DNA of 64,000 nucleotides, from assembly GCF_041504345.1 (NCBI RefSeq), contig NZ_CP167894.1:186001-250000 (forward strand), in the 5' to 3' direction. This document shows positions 31,852 to 41,764 of the stretch, piece by piece. A program made the translations under genes and the position numbers. The notes beneath the pieces are model-generated. The model had not been told where the DNA came from, did not search any database, and was given only the letters and a program-made list of their open reading frames with translations. Within the stretch, counting starts at the first letter, position 1; every line of letters begins with the position of its first letter. This DNA is from Vibrio sp. BS-M-Sm-2. GTDB lineage: Bacteria; Pseudomonadota; Gammaproteobacteria; Enterobacterales; Vibrionaceae.

Positions 31852-33407
31852 AATACAAAACTGTACGCCTAATTTTAGGTGACCAACTCAATATCCAGCA
31901 CTCTTGGTTTCAACAGGTTGATGACGAGGTCATTTATATCATCGCTGAACTTGAGCAAGAGACTGACTACGTTACATCGCACATCCAAAAGGTGGCAGCT
32001 TTTTTCTGTGCGATGGGTTACTTCGCTGACGAACTGACACAACAAGGTCATCAAGTACTCCACCTTACTCTTGACGATACTACGCAATTTGAAAACCTAG
32101 ATGCACTCCTAAAGCATTATGTACACGAATGCAGCGCAGAAAAATTCGAATATCAAAGGCCAGATGAATATCGCCTTTTAGAGCAGATGAACAAGCTAAA
32201 GCTCACTAATGCGACTAAAGGTTGTTGTGATACGGAACACTTCCTCTTTCCATTCGAAGAGATAGAACAACAGTTTCCGAAAGACAAACACATCATGATG
32301 GAACACTTCTATCGCCGAATGAGAAAGCGCTTCGACATTTTGCTAGAAGACGGAAAGCCAGTTGGCGGCAAATGGAATTACGATGCGAGCAATCGAAAGA
32401 AACTCAAGAAACAAGACATTGAAATCCTGCCTCAACCTCTGATGTTTACCAATGACATAACAGACATTTTGCAGCGAATAGAACGCCACCAAGTGCAAAC
32501 CATTGGTCAAGTCGGTAACAAGTTACTATGGCCGGTGAACCGAGCACAAAGCTTGTCTCTGCTCGCTCATTTCTGCCAAGTCTGTTTACCGTTATTTGGG
32601 CAGTTTCAAGATGCGATGACTACAGAACACGACTCTAAGTGGAGCCTGTATCACAGTCGCATTTCGTTCTCACTAAATAGCAAACTGCTCAGCCCTAGAG
32701 AAGTCATTGATGCGACACTCTCCGCTTATCACGCCTCTTCAAAGCAAGGCGCTACCACTATCGATATCGCACAGGTCGAAGGGTTCGTTCGTCAAATATT
32801 GGGTTGGCGAGAGTACATACGCGCCGTCTATTGGGCGAACATGCCTACTTACGCCAACAAAAACCATTATTCAGCAAACAACAACTTGCCCCATTACTTT
32901 TGGGACGGACAGACCAAGATGAACTGCATGAAGCATGCGATTGACCAGTCTCTTGAGTTTGCTTACGCGCACCACATCCAAAGGTTAATGATCACTGGCA
33001 ACTTCTGCTTAATCACAGGCATCGACCCTGACCAAGTAGACAGTTGGTACCTTGGTATTTACGTCGACGCGATTGAGTGGGTTGAAATGCCAAATACGCG
33101 AGGTATGGCACTGTTTGCGGATGGCGGGATCGTCGGAACCAAACCATACTCTGCCAGCGGTTCTTACATCAACCGCATGAGCGACTACTGCAAAGGCTGT
33201 CACTACAAGATAAAAGAACGCAGCGGAGAGCAATCTTGCCCTTTCAATAGCTTGTACTGGCGCTTTATGAACCAGCACCGCGATGCGTTAAACCGTAACC
33301 CACGCATGGGCATGTTATATCGCTCTTGGGACAACATGAATGAACAAGACCAACAAGCGATACTCGAGATCGCAGAACAACGAATCACAAACTTGGAGAA
33401 TTTATAA
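31848..33407 (+). CDS. FeS-cluster photolyase/cryptochrome (FeS-BCP, PhrB (6-4) photolyase type)
   Basis: The 519-residue protein begins MKYKTVRLILGDQLNIQHSW, the FeS-BCP N terminus. It has the FAD-binding VEGFVRQILGWREYIRAVYW and four cysteines placed for a [4Fe-4S] cluster: NCMKHAI, then YCKGCHY and CPFNSLYW. FeS-BCP enzymes repair (6-4) photoproducts using a lumazine antenna. The ATG overlaps the CRY-DASH stop. Together with the SDR downstream it forms a light-repair operon. Confidence 0.92.
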   Translation: MKYKTVRLILGDQLNIQHSWFQQVDDEVIYIIAELEQETDYVTSHIQKVAAFFCAMGYFADELTQQGHQVLHLTLDDTTQFENLDALLKHYVHECSAEKFEYQRPDEYRLLEQMNKLKLTNATKGCCDTEHFLFPFEEIEQQFPKDKHIMMEHFYRRMRKRFDILLEDGKPVGGKWNYDASNRKKLKKQDIEILPQPLMFTNDITDILQRIERHQVQTIGQVGNKLLWPVNRAQSLSLLAHFCQVCLPLFGQFQDAMTTEHDSKWSLYHSRISFSLNSKLLSPREVIDATLSAYHASSKQGATTIDIAQVEGFVRQILGWREYIRAVYWANMPTYANKNHYSANNNLPHYFWDGQTKMNCMKHAIDQSLEFAYAHHIQRLMITGNFCLITGIDPDQVDSWYLGIYVDAIEWVEMPNTRGMALFADGGIVGTKPYSASGSYINRMSDYCKGCHYKIKERSGEQSCPFNSLYWRFMNQHRDALNRNPRMGMLYRSWDNMNEQDQQAILEIAEQRITNLENL

Positions 33408-34147
33408 TGGTTGAGCAACTCAGATTACACATTTTGGTGGTCGGTGGGAGTGGCGGCATCGGTTTCGCTGTGGTTAAACACCTATTATCTGAGCTGTCTC
33501 GGTTTGATTTTCTTGATGTGCATGTAGACGCGACTTACCACTCTCAACAGCCGGAACTTGAAAACACTCGCTTGAACTGGCACAAAGTCGACGCCACCAA
33601 CGAAGCTGATATCAAGTGTTTGAGTTCTGAGTTTGAACAACTTGATTGGTTGATAAACTGCGTGGGTATGCTTCACACTCCAGAGCTTGGTCCGGAAAAG
33701 AACCTTGCGTCCATTGACCCTGAGTTTTTCCTAAAAAACATCTCGGTGAATACTCTGCCCAGCTTATTATTGGCAAAACACTTCACGCCGATTCTTAAAA
33801 CGAGCGACAACCCAAAGTTTGCCGTGGTTTCCGCAAAGGTGGGGAGTATTTCAGATAACCGATTAGGCGGCTGGTATAGCTATCGCTCATCGAAAGCAGC
33901 CCTCAACATGTTCATCAAAACCATGTCGATCGAATGGCAACGCACCATTAAGAAAGGCACGGTGTTAGCGCTACACCCAGGTACAACAGATACGGCTCTG
34001 TCGAAGCCTTTTCAGACCAATGTCCCTGAAGGTAAGTTGTTTGAGTCGAACTACGTCGCCCATCAATTGGTCGATATCATTCGCACTGCGACACCCGATA
34101 AAAGTGGGCACTTCTACGCGTACGATGGCGAGCAGTTGAGTTGGTAG
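33407..34147 (+). CDS. SDR family oxidoreductase, C-factor-like
   Basis: The 246-residue short-chain dehydrogenase has HILVVGGSGGIGFAVVKHL (cofactor loop), NCVGMLH in place of NNAG, the catalytic AVVSAKVGSISDN Ser and YSYRSSKAALNMF (Y-x-x-x-K). It is of the CsgA/C-factor type that has lost canonical NNAG. The start at 33407 shares one base with the photolyase stop (TAATG). Genes of this family recur beside bacterial photolyases; the substrate is unknown. Confidence 0.88.
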   Translation: MVEQLRLHILVVGGSGGIGFAVVKHLLSELSRFDFLDVHVDATYHSQQPELENTRLNWHKVDATNEADIKCLSSEFEQLDWLINCVGMLHTPELGPEKNLASIDPEFFLKNISVNTLPSLLLAKHFTPILKTSDNPKFAVVSAKVGSISDNRLGGWYSYRSSKAALNMFIKTMSIEWQRTIKKGTVLALHPGTTDTALSKPFQTNVPEGKLFESNYVAHQLVDIIRTATPDKSGHFYAYDGEQLSW

Positions 34148-34207
34148 TGAGGAATGCCAATCGCTTGCTTTGATGAATGGTAAAATTTGATGAGTGATAA
34201 AAAAGAA

Positions 34208-34243
34208 AACCCAACAGAGCGGTGCTCTATTGGGTTATTTTTT
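34208..34243. terminator. Rho-independent terminator, usable on both strands
   Basis: AACCCAACAGAGC and GCTCTATTGGGTT form a 13-base stem with one mismatch and a 3-base loop. It has T-rich flanks on both strands and separates the photolyase operon from the convergent RIO kinase gene. Confidence 0.85.
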
Positions 34244-34313
34244 AGAAAGAAGGCATCAGTTATTTAAGACGTATGGCTGCTATTTAGCTAACGATCAAAA
34301 CTGATCATCACGA

Positions 34314-35198
34314 TTACTCAGCCCAGTTGAACTTGCTGTCGTCGACGCCTTCTTTTTCTTCTTTAGCTCGCTCGCGTCGGTGTTGTTCTTCAACTCGCGC
34401 AGCGTCAATCTCTTGCATGATTGCATTGATGTCGGCCAAATCGTCGCTTTCTGTAAACTCACCCGTTAGTTTGCTATCGGGCTTTAAGTCGCCTTTCTCG
34501 TAAAGCGCCCACATTTCCTTGGCATACTCGGTTTTCGCCAATTCAGGAGCAAACTGAGCGTAATAATCACGGATATTATTGATATCACGAGCCAGCATCC
34601 ACTCGGCATTGTTGTTCGCCGAAGCATCAACCGCTTGAGGTAAATCTATGATCACCGGACCGTACTCATCGACCAATACGTTGAACTCAGACAAGTCACC
34701 ATGGATCAAACCAACACACAGCATTTTAACCACATAGGTCATCATCACTGCGTGATCTTCGATCGCTTGCTCTGCCGACATCACGACATCGTTCAAACGT
34801 GGTGCTACATAGCCTTCGTCATCAGTAACCAGCTCCATAAGCAGTACGCCATCAAAGCAACCATAAGGCACAGGTACACGAACGCCCGCTTCTGCCAGTT
34901 TATACAAGGCATCCACTTCAGCGCTTTGCCAAACCTTTTCTTGTTGCTCACGACCAAAGCCAGAGCCTTTTTCCATCGCTCGAGCACGGCGACTATTTCG
35001 GACTTTTCGGCCTTCACGATACGCGGTCGCTTTTTTGAAGCTGCGCTGGCTTATTTCCTTATATACCTTGGCACAGCGGATCGTATCGCCGCAGCGCACA
35101 ATGTACACTGATGCTTCTTTGCCACTCATTAATTGGCTTGTCACCTCGTCGACTAAACCATCGTCAACTAAGGGCTGTATTCTTTTAGGTATCTTCAT
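34314..35198 (-). CDS. RIO1-like serine protein kinase
   Basis: The 294-residue protein has the RIO kinase core: KEASVYIVRCGDTIRCAKVYKE with the ATP-binding lysine, AEAGVRVPVPYGCFDGVLLMELV, the catalytic loop LIHGDLSEFNVLVDEYGPVIIDLPQAVD (HGD-S-x-x-N and the metal-binding IDLPQ). The C-terminal tail is acidic and basic (EEQHRRERAKEEKEGVDDSK). Bacterial RIO proteins are cytosolic with unclear targets. ATG 35198 follows AAAGG. It is convergent with the photolyase operon. Confidence 0.9.
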   Translation of the reverse strand: MKIPKRIQPLVDDGLVDEVTSQLMSGKEASVYIVRCGDTIRCAKVYKEISQRSFKKATAYREGRKVRNSRRARAMEKGSGFGREQQEKVWQSAEVDALYKLAEAGVRVPVPYGCFDGVLLMELVTDDEGYVAPRLNDVVMSAEQAIEDHAVMMTYVVKMLCVGLIHGDLSEFNVLVDEYGPVIIDLPQAVDASANNNAEWMLARDINNIRDYYAQFAPELAKTEYAKEMWALYEKGDLKPDSKLTGEFTESDDLADINAIMQEIDAARVEEQHRRERAKEEKEGVDDSKFNWAE

Positions 35199-35291
35199 GC
35201 CGCCTTTATACATTAGTTGTCTTACAGATAGAAATATTAACTTAAGAAATGAATGACGAAACTATTAACGTGTTGTAAAAACGAACAGAAA

Positions 35292-35435
35292 TTACGCCAA
35301 AGTTGTCTTATGACGACGGCAACGTTCAGAACAGTAAATCACGTCATCCCAACAACGTTGCCACTTTTTACGCCATGAGAAAGACTTTTGGCAAATAGGA
35401 CATGTCTTAGTTGGTAAATGAGGCTTCTTGTGCAT
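35292..35435 (-). CDS. DUF2256 family zinc-finger protein
   Basis: The 47-residue protein, [20 protein letters not shown] then [23 protein letters not shown], is a complete DUF2256 domain with two Cys pairs (CPIC and CSERC). DUF2256 genes are commonly found next to cryptochrome/FeS-photolyase genes, and here the operon is only one gene away. ATG 35435 follows AAGGA. The frame extends to 35489, but that part overlaps a long hairpin and is not family sequence. Confidence 0.88.
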   Translation of the reverse strand: MHKKPHLPTKTCPICQKSFSWRKKWQRCWDDVIYCSERCRRHKTTLA

Positions 35436-35467
35436 GGCCGTTTCCTTTTTGACGAGGAGTGATTGAT

Positions 35468-35525
35468 AACAGCCCCGAAACTCCGTCATCCTCGAGAAGG
35501 AAACACGACTGAGTCAGGGGCTGTT
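35468..35525 (-). terminator. Long hairpin after sbcC
   Basis: Nine-base arms AACAGCCCC and GGGGCTGTT, with further pairing of ACTCCGTC and GACTGAGT inside, lie about 20 bp after the sbcC stop. There is no T run, so it may be a 3'-end stabiliser or processed end rather than an intrinsic terminator. Confidence 0.45.
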
Positions 35526-35545
35526 TATCCGCATCTATATCAAGA

Positions 35546-38500
35546 CTAAGCAACAACCTTGTACTGCTTCTCCATCTCACTCACACCTAAGCCAGAGTGT
35601 TTTGTTACTTTAAGCTGAACAGGCACTCGCTCTTTCAGTGCTTCAACGTGACTAATGACGCCAATCATCTTGCCTGAAGCATTCAAGTTATCGAGCGCGT
35701 TTAGGGCAATGTCCAATGTGTCGCTATCAAGCGTGCCGAAACCTTCATCCAAGAACAAAGAATCAATACTGGTTTTGTAACTCACAAGATCAGAAAGCGC
35801 TAATGCCAACGCCAAGCTAACCAAGAAGCTTTCACCACCTGATAACGTTTTAGTATCACGCATCACATCGCCCTGCCATGTGTCCAGCACTTGCAGTTCT
35901 AAGCCATCATCGGCTTTACGTTTTAGTTCGTAACGACCATGCAAACGCTGCAGCTGCTTGTTCGCAAGGTACACCAAATTTTCCAGCGTTAGACCTTGGG
36001 CAAACTTACGGAATTTGTCGCCGTTCTTAGAACCAATAAGTGAATTCAGGCGTGAAATATCATCAAAGTCGACCTGTTGCTCGTCTATTTGCTTGAACAG
36101 ATCTTGCTGGTTGCTGCGGTTCTGGTTATCCGTTTCAAGATTGGCAGAAATCGCGCCGATCTTTGTCGCATGGCTTTGTTGCGCGTTTTGGCATTCAGTT
36201 GTCGCAAGTTCAACTTGCTGTTGGTCTTGCTCTTGCCATGCTTTAGCATTTGCGTGGTTTTGTAGTTCCACTTGCGTCGCTTTAGCTGTATTCAACCTAG
36301 CTTGCGCACTGACAACCGCTTCGTCTAAAGACTTCTTGAGGCTTTGAAGTTGAGTTCTAACCTCTTCGTCTAACAACGCTGCTTCAAAATTAGCTTCATC
36401 TTCGAATGGGCTCGTTTTCAGCGCTTCTAACCAGGCATTCGACGCTTGTGTGTAACTTGACTGCTTGCTAGTCAACTCTTCAGAGAAGCTAATGTGTTTG
36501 GTTTGCTCGGTTCGATGTTCAAGTTCGCAACGGTTAAGCACTAACTGCGAGGCATCACATGCATTTACCGCTTCAGTAACTTTTTGCTTGATCGCATTGC
36601 TGGTGGCTTGAATGTCTTTGTCACCAAACAACTCTGCCCTTTCAGCACCAATACGAGTCAGTTCTGACACTAGAGACTCGCTCTCTTGCGTCAGTGTCGC
36701 GAGCTCTTTCTCAACACTGTTTAGCTTGTCATCTAAGGTTTTCAATTCGGCGTGTTGAGTGATTAGTTGCTTCTCAATATCGGCCTGTTGCTGTTTAGTT
36801 TGCTGCCATGTGCTTGATGCTTGCAATTTCGCAGTAAACCAATCATCGATATATTCCAGCTCAGGCGCTTCGATAGCCGTTTGAACAATATTCTCTTTCA
36901 AAGAGCTCCATTGCTGCTCTTTCGCTTGAGCTATCTGAGCCACTTGCTCGTTAGTGCTGTGATTTTGCTTATTCAGATCCGCTAAGCGTTGCTCGGCCAA
37001 CTCAAGGTTAGATTGCGCTTTGTCAGCCATAACACTCACCGATAAGCGTTGTTTCTCAGCTTCGGCATAGTGCGTTTTAGCATTAGCCAACGCTTTGAGT
37101 TGCTGCGATCTCTGATTCAGTTGAAGTTCACACTGCTGAGCAAAGGTCGCAACCGTAGCTTCATTGCCTAAATCGTTAATCGTTAGTATCGCTAGTTCTG
37201 GAACCGTGCCAACGAAATCCGATAAGCTCTGTTGAAGTTTGTCGACAACGCCTTGCCAATTTATTTGAGCTTGCTGAATATCCGCTTGCGCACGTTGAAT
37301 GTCATCGTTAAGTGCCGCAATCATAGGGGCAAGAGAATCTAACTGCTGACGATGCTCTTGGCCTTCTTTTTTGATGGCCGTTAACTCTAGGTTTTCCGTT
37401 TCTTTTTGAGCAACCAAATTTGCAATATCTTGCGACTGCTCAATCGAATGGTCTGTTGAACCACACAGTGGGCACTCAGAGCCTGATTCTAGAGCTGCAC
37501 GGTATTTCGCCAACTCGCCTTCTTGATCAATCAAACGTGTTAATCGCTCAAGCGAAGTCTCTTTCTCTTTATATCGCTCCACCAACACTTCACGTTCTTT
37601 CGAAAGCTTGTCGACCAACTGAGTGTTAGTTTGATGTGCCTGCGTTTTTGCATGCAGCTGTTGCTGGGCATTTAGGAAAACACGATTGATCTCAAGTAAT
37701 GAGTGCGTATGGCGATTCCAAAACTCCAATATATCTTTTTGCGAATTCAACACTTGTTCGCTGGTGTTGCCTTGCAATGCTTCCCACTGTTGCTTTGCAC
37801 TACTCTCTAGCACAACCAATTCAGCTAAAGTTTTATCTTGCGTTGCTTTAGCTTCTTGCGCAGATTTGATGATCGTTTGCTGTGCATCAACCGCTGACAA
37901 AGCTTGCTTCGCTGAGTTCAACTGTTCTGCATGCTGACGCTCTAGAGTACGAACTTGCTCTACCTTTGCTTGCCACTGACCTAGGTATTTTTCCAGATGT
38001 TGGTCAGCTTGATGCGTATTTAGGTACTCAGTGCTAAGTTGATCTTGTTGCTTCAGTGCATCTAGTTTTTGGACCAAAACGACCTGTTGATTACGCTGCT
38101 GCGCGTGTTGTTCATTCAGCGTATTCGCGGCGTTAACCGCCGAAGCTTTCTTGTCTTTAAGTACCGACATTTGATTGTCGAGTGGGCGGACTTGTTCAAT
38201 GATCTTCTCTTGATCTTGTTGCTCGGCTTTAACGTTTTCAACCGCTTCGCTACTTTGAGCCAGCTTAGTTTGGGCATCTAACTTCTCGGCCTCGCGTACT
38301 GCAAGCAACTTAGTACTGTTATCTAGGTTAATTTGCGTAAGATTGAGCTCATGCTCGCAGCGTTTTAGGTCTTTGTGCAGCGGTCGCAATTTCTCAGCCG
38401 GTTCGCTGTTTGCCAAACGCTCTAGTGAAGGTTGATTACGGTCTAGTTCATCTTGAGCTGTTTTGAGATCGTGCTCACTGGTAGCAATAGTTTGCTCAGC

Positions 38501-39262
38501 TTTAGTCACGTCTTTCCACCAGCTTAGATGCGCTTGCCACTCTTTTAACTGCTCGGCTAAACGTTTCTGTTCAGTTTCTAACGTGTCACGCTCTGTTGTC
38601 AGCTCTTGAATCTGCTCATCAGACAATAAACTTACACCTTCGGCTTTCGCTTTCAGGTGGTTAAGTGACTCTTCACTTGACTTAAAATGATCGTATATAC
38701 GCTCAGAGATCAGGCTATAAACTTCGGTTCCAGTCAGCTCTTCAAGTAGCTCTGCACGGTCGTTAGCATTGGCATTTAAGAAGGCCGCAAACTCACCCTG
38801 AGACAACATGATGGATTTAGTGAAACGTGAAAAGTCTAAACCTGTTACCTGCTCCACCAACTTGGTTTTCTTGGTCAACATGGTCTCTAAGACTTTGTCG
38901 GTATCAGCATCGGCAAATTCACACGTTGGCGTCTGTAATGCGCCATCGTGTTTTCCGCGCGCTCGCTTTTGATGGAAGTTAGAACGGTACGTTTTGCCCT
39001 GCACTTCAAATTCAAGCTCGGCGAAACACTCACCCGTACCGCGAGTCATCAGCTCGTTATTGCCCTTCGCTATGCTTTTCAAACGAGGCGTGCGGTGGAA
39101 TAGCGCTAAACAAATCGCATCCAGAATTGTGGTCTTACCCGCACCTGTTGGACCCGTAATAGCAAACAGGCCGTTTTCTGCGAACGGCGATTGAGTAAAA
39201 TCGAGCTTCCAACGCCCTTTCAAAGAGTTCAGGTTTTCAAATTCTAGGCTTAAAATCTTCAT
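35546..39262 (-). CDS. sbcC: Exonuclease SbcCD, ATPase subunit SbcC
   Basis: The 1238-residue SMC-like ATPase has a Walker A GPTGAGKTTILDAICLALFH near residue 40, two very long coiled coils rich in Gln, Glu, Ala and Leu, the zinc hook CPLCGS at about residue 598, and near the C terminus the ABC signature LSGGESFLVSLALALALSDL, Walker B SLFLDEGFGTLD and a D-loop. With SbcD it cleaves DNA hairpins and protein-blocked double-strand ends. It begins 5 bp after sbcD and is clearly co-transcribed. Length is normal for vibrios, slightly longer than E. coli SbcC (1048). Confidence 0.95.
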   Translation of the reverse strand: MKILSLEFENLNSLKGRWKLDFTQSPFAENGLFAITGPTGAGKTTILDAICLALFHRTPRLKSIAKGNNELMTRGTGECFAELEFEVQGKTYRSNFHQKRARGKHDGALQTPTCEFADADTDKVLETMLTKKTKLVEQVTGLDFSRFTKSIMLSQGEFAAFLNANANDRAELLEELTGTEVYSLISERIYDHFKSSEESLNHLKAKAEGVSLLSDEQIQELTTERDTLETEQKRLAEQLKEWQAHLSWWKDVTKAEQTIATSEHDLKTAQDELDRNQPSLERLANSEPAEKLRPLHKDLKRCEHELNLTQINLDNSTKLLAVREAEKLDAQTKLAQSSEAVENVKAEQQDQEKIIEQVRPLDNQMSVLKDKKASAVNAANTLNEQHAQQRNQQVVLVQKLDALKQQDQLSTEYLNTHQADQHLEKYLGQWQAKVEQVRTLERQHAEQLNSAKQALSAVDAQQTIIKSAQEAKATQDKTLAELVVLESSAKQQWEALQGNTSEQVLNSQKDILEFWNRHTHSLLEINRVFLNAQQQLHAKTQAHQTNTQLVDKLSKEREVLVERYKEKETSLERLTRLIDQEGELAKYRAALESGSECPLCGSTDHSIEQSQDIANLVAQKETENLELTAIKKEGQEHRQQLDSLAPMIAALNDDIQRAQADIQQAQINWQGVVDKLQQSLSDFVGTVPELAILTINDLGNEATVATFAQQCELQLNQRSQQLKALANAKTHYAEAEKQRLSVSVMADKAQSNLELAEQRLADLNKQNHSTNEQVAQIAQAKEQQWSSLKENIVQTAIEAPELEYIDDWFTAKLQASSTWQQTKQQQADIEKQLITQHAELKTLDDKLNSVEKELATLTQESESLVSELTRIGAERAELFGDKDIQATSNAIKQKVTEAVNACDASQLVLNRCELEHRTEQTKHISFSEELTSKQSSYTQASNAWLEALKTSPFEDEANFEAALLDEEVRTQLQSLKKSLDEAVVSAQARLNTAKATQVELQNHANAKAWQEQDQQQVELATTECQNAQQSHATKIGAISANLETDNQNRSNQQDLFKQIDEQQVDFDDISRLNSLIGSKNGDKFRKFAQGLTLENLVYLANKQLQRLHGRYELKRKADDGLELQVLDTWQGDVMRDTKTLSGGESFLVSLALALALSDLVSYKTSIDSLFLDEGFGTLDSDTLDIALNALDNLNASGKMIGVISHVEALKERVPVQLKVTKHSGLGVSEMEKQYKVVA

Positions 39263-39267
39263 ACTGG

Positions 39268-40521
39268 TTACTCTTCTACTTTGTTCGGCGCTTGAGCGCT
39301 ATCAGACACTTCAACCATCACTTGTTTAAACTTCACCGTCATGCGCTCTAAACGCGCTTTTTCAGAATCGGTTTCAAACTCTTCTAAGGCAATACGCTTG
39401 CTAAATACGTCCATCGGGCTCAGTTCAGATAAGGTTTCTGCCGACTCTTGCTCTAATGCTTGATTGCGACGTTCTCTTGCTCGGCGTAATTGAAGTACTT
39501 CCACATTCAAACCTTCAGTTAATGCGCGCACACGCTCTTGTAGATCCGACAAGTAATCTTGCGCTTGCACTTCTATCGATAACCACACGTTTTGTTCGCT
39601 ATCTAAACCTATGTATTGGTTCAGCTGAGATTCAACCTCGCTCAAGTCACCTTTGATTTCGGCTAGGGGTTGGAACGTTGGAACTGGCAATTGAGAAATC
39701 GTGCGCTCACCTTCAACAAACTCAACTAGACATACCTGCTTTTGAGATTTAAGTTCATCAAAGCTTAATGGGATTGGAGAGCCTGAATAACGAATGTATT
39801 CACGCTTTGCCACCACTTGTGGGCGGTGGATATGACCAAGTGCAATATAATCGGCATCTGGGAAGCCATCAGCGGCGAAACCATCAAGGTTGCCGACATA
39901 GATGTCGCGTACCGAGTCCGATTGTTGAACCCCCATCGCCGTTAAATGACCAGTAGCGATGATCGGCATGTGCTCGCTGTTTTCAAACGTCGCACGTTTA
40001 GCAACCGCCGCATCATAAACACTTTGGTAGTGCTGTTTGATCGCATCGCCGAGTTGTTTTTGGCGCTCAACGCCGGTGACACCCGCCTGACTGGTCAACA
40101 CATCGCGTGGGCGAATAAAAGGAATGGCGCAAACCAGCGCTTCTACATCGCCGTTTTTACCTTTTAATTCGACAACCTGAGTCGCATGATCTTGGTTGGT
40201 ATTAGGAATCACGTCTGCGCCCATGTATTTGAGCAGCTGTTGTGTCTCTTTAAGCACAGACACCGAATCGTGATTTCCACCTAACAACACCAATTGACAG
40301 CCGATCTTGTTCGAATCGACCACGAACTTGTTATACATCTCACGAGCGTAACTCGGCGGTGTGCTGGTATCAAAAATATCGCCAGCAACAATGATCGCGT
40401 CGATGTCGTTCTCTGTAACTTGCTCAAGTAACCATTGTAAAAACCGTTCATGTTCATTCTTACGGCTTTTATTGTAGAAGTTTTGGCCAAGGTGCCAATC
40501 GGACGTGTGAAGAATCTTCAT
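39268..40521 (-). CDS. sbcD: Exonuclease SbcCD, nuclease subunit SbcD
   Basis: The 417-residue protein carries the Mre11-type calcineurin-like nuclease motifs: ILHTSDWHLGQ (DxH), VAGDIFDT (GD), LLGGNHDS (GNHD), ATGHLTAMG and LGHIHRPQ (GH-x-H), then a C-terminal capping domain. It supplies the Mn-dependent nuclease of SbcCD. It is the first gene of the sbcDC pair. The final 60 residues after EQESAETLSELSPMDVFSKR are a charged tail that binds the SbcC coil base. Confidence 0.95.
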   Translation of the reverse strand: MKILHTSDWHLGQNFYNKSRKNEHERFLQWLLEQVTENDIDAIIVAGDIFDTSTPPSYAREMYNKFVVDSNKIGCQLVLLGGNHDSVSVLKETQQLLKYMGADVIPNTNQDHATQVVELKGKNGDVEALVCAIPFIRPRDVLTSQAGVTGVERQKQLGDAIKQHYQSVYDAAVAKRATFENSEHMPIIATGHLTAMGVQQSDSVRDIYVGNLDGFAADGFPDADYIALGHIHRPQVVAKREYIRYSGSPIPLSFDELKSQKQVCLVEFVEGERTISQLPVPTFQPLAEIKGDLSEVESQLNQYIGLDSEQNVWLSIEVQAQDYLSDLQERVRALTEGLNVEVLQLRRARERRNQALEQESAETLSELSPMDVFSKRIALEEFETDSEKARLERMTVKFKQVMVEVSDSAQAPNKVEE

Positions 40522-40667
40522 TGCTGCTCACTGGAAGTCTGTAATACCTTTAATCTACCAAAATAGTCGAGATAATTCCCTTTTATAAGCTTGTGAAAAC
40601 CAACTAATTTCAGGCTTTAGAGCAACTCCGCCCATAGCGTGACCAATCGTTATTTTTGACATAAAAA

Positions 40668-40690
40668 AACCGCTCAACGTTAGAGCGGTT
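40668..40690 (-). terminator. Rho-independent terminator of the barrel gene at 40735
   Basis: AACCGCTC and GAGCGGTT enclose seven bases, followed by a run of seven Ts on the minus strand. It lies 45 bp beyond the stop of the outer-membrane protein gene. Confidence 0.85.
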
Positions 40691-40734
40691 ATAGGTGTCC
40701 ATGACATTAGCTGTAAGTTATTTCACAGGGGTCA

Positions 40735-41304
40735 TTAAAAATTGTACGAAGCACCCAGAGTTACAGTGCTAAACGCGACATCACGACTTGCCAGTCTATT
40801 ACCATTAGGGCCGAAGAATTCGATATTTACAGCGTCTGCTTGTGAGATCAAACGTAATGTTAGGTTTTCTACTGGCGTGTATTCAACACCAATACCGAAA
40901 TGAAAGCCGGCACCAGAATCATCATCAAAAGAGCTAGCGTTGTTTGAGTTCAAATCTACGTAGCTCAAGCCCGCTAGTACAAATGGACGAATTGAGTTAT
41001 CAAAGGTGTAGCCTAGGTTTGCTGCAACAGAAAGCGATGTTGGTGAAAACACCTTAGTACCAAATGATTCATAGTCAGCATAATCCGTGTAACCAAGTTC
41101 GATACCTACAATGCGGTTAAATTGGTAGCCACCGTAAAGGCTGTACCCCATGCTTTCAGCATCTAGACTGCCTGCGCCGTCAGTGTCTGAGTCTTGATAC
41201 ACACCAAGGCCTGCGCCAATGTATGGACCGCCCTCGATACCAGCAGCAAGTGTAGGAAGTGAAACTAAGCCAATTAGGCCCAATAGAAATGATGATTTAA
41301 GCAT
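40735..41304 (-). CDS. OmpA-like/OmpW-like small outer-membrane beta-barrel protein
   Basis: The 189-residue protein has a signal peptide (MLKSSFLLGLIGLVSLPTLAAG) and an eight-strand barrel: PYIGAGLGVYQDS, SMGYSLYGGYQFNRIVGIELGYTDYADYESFG, SVAANLGYTFDNSIRPFVLAGLSYVDL, GAGFHFGIGVEYTPVENLTLRLI, and the terminal STVTLGASYNF with a C-terminal Phe for BAM recognition. There is no OmpA peptidoglycan-binding domain. ATG 41304 follows AAAGGG; the frame is open to 41346. Role unknown. Confidence 0.82.
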   Translation of the reverse strand: MLKSSFLLGLIGLVSLPTLAAGIEGGPYIGAGLGVYQDSDTDGAGSLDAESMGYSLYGGYQFNRIVGIELGYTDYADYESFGTKVFSPTSLSVAANLGYTFDNSIRPFVLAGLSYVDLNSNNASSFDDDSGAGFHFGIGVEYTPVENLTLRLISQADAVNIEFFGPNGNRLASRDVAFSTVTLGASYNF

Positions 41305-41764
41305 GAAAATACCCTTTTTAGTTTGTTCCACAGTACCGTTCATCAACTATCAATAGGTTTCCGACACTATTCCAACGGTTGCGATACTGTTTAAAATAAA
41401 TTATTCAAGCGACTCCTAACAAACAATAAAACACTGTTCATTTGTGAAGTGATAGAGAAATTAACACGATACTTTTTATTCACCAAGCGAATAGTTAAAT
41501 AATTTATCAGCATCTTATTTATGAGACACAATAAGAAAAACAGATGTAAAACGAAGCGCACCCACTATATCACGACCATTAAAGTCAATTTAAATCAACA
41601 GGTTAGAAATCTATCAATCTTAAAAGTAGCGTTTATATACATCAGCTATACCTTCATCATAAATAAAAAACTCACGCTATCGATTAGTAGGGTGAGTTTT
41701 ATTTTCCAGAAGACTTATTTAGAACAACCTGCTATTAAAATATATTTAAATTTATTCCATGTTA
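41305..41764. other. 460-bp AT-rich spacer
   Basis: The region is strongly AT-rich with no gene I trust. A plus-strand frame (41521-41781) encodes a Lys/Ile/Asn-rich 86-residue sequence without a signal or family and without a ribosome binding site; it runs through the terminator at 41668. The high AT content upstream of the barrel gene could be an H-NS or promoter-rich zone. Confidence 0.4.
41668..41701 (-). terminator. Rho-independent terminator of the GST gene
   Basis: AAAACTCAC and GTGAGTTTT enclose 16 bases, with a T run on the minus strand about 65 bp after the GST stop. Confidence 0.7.
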
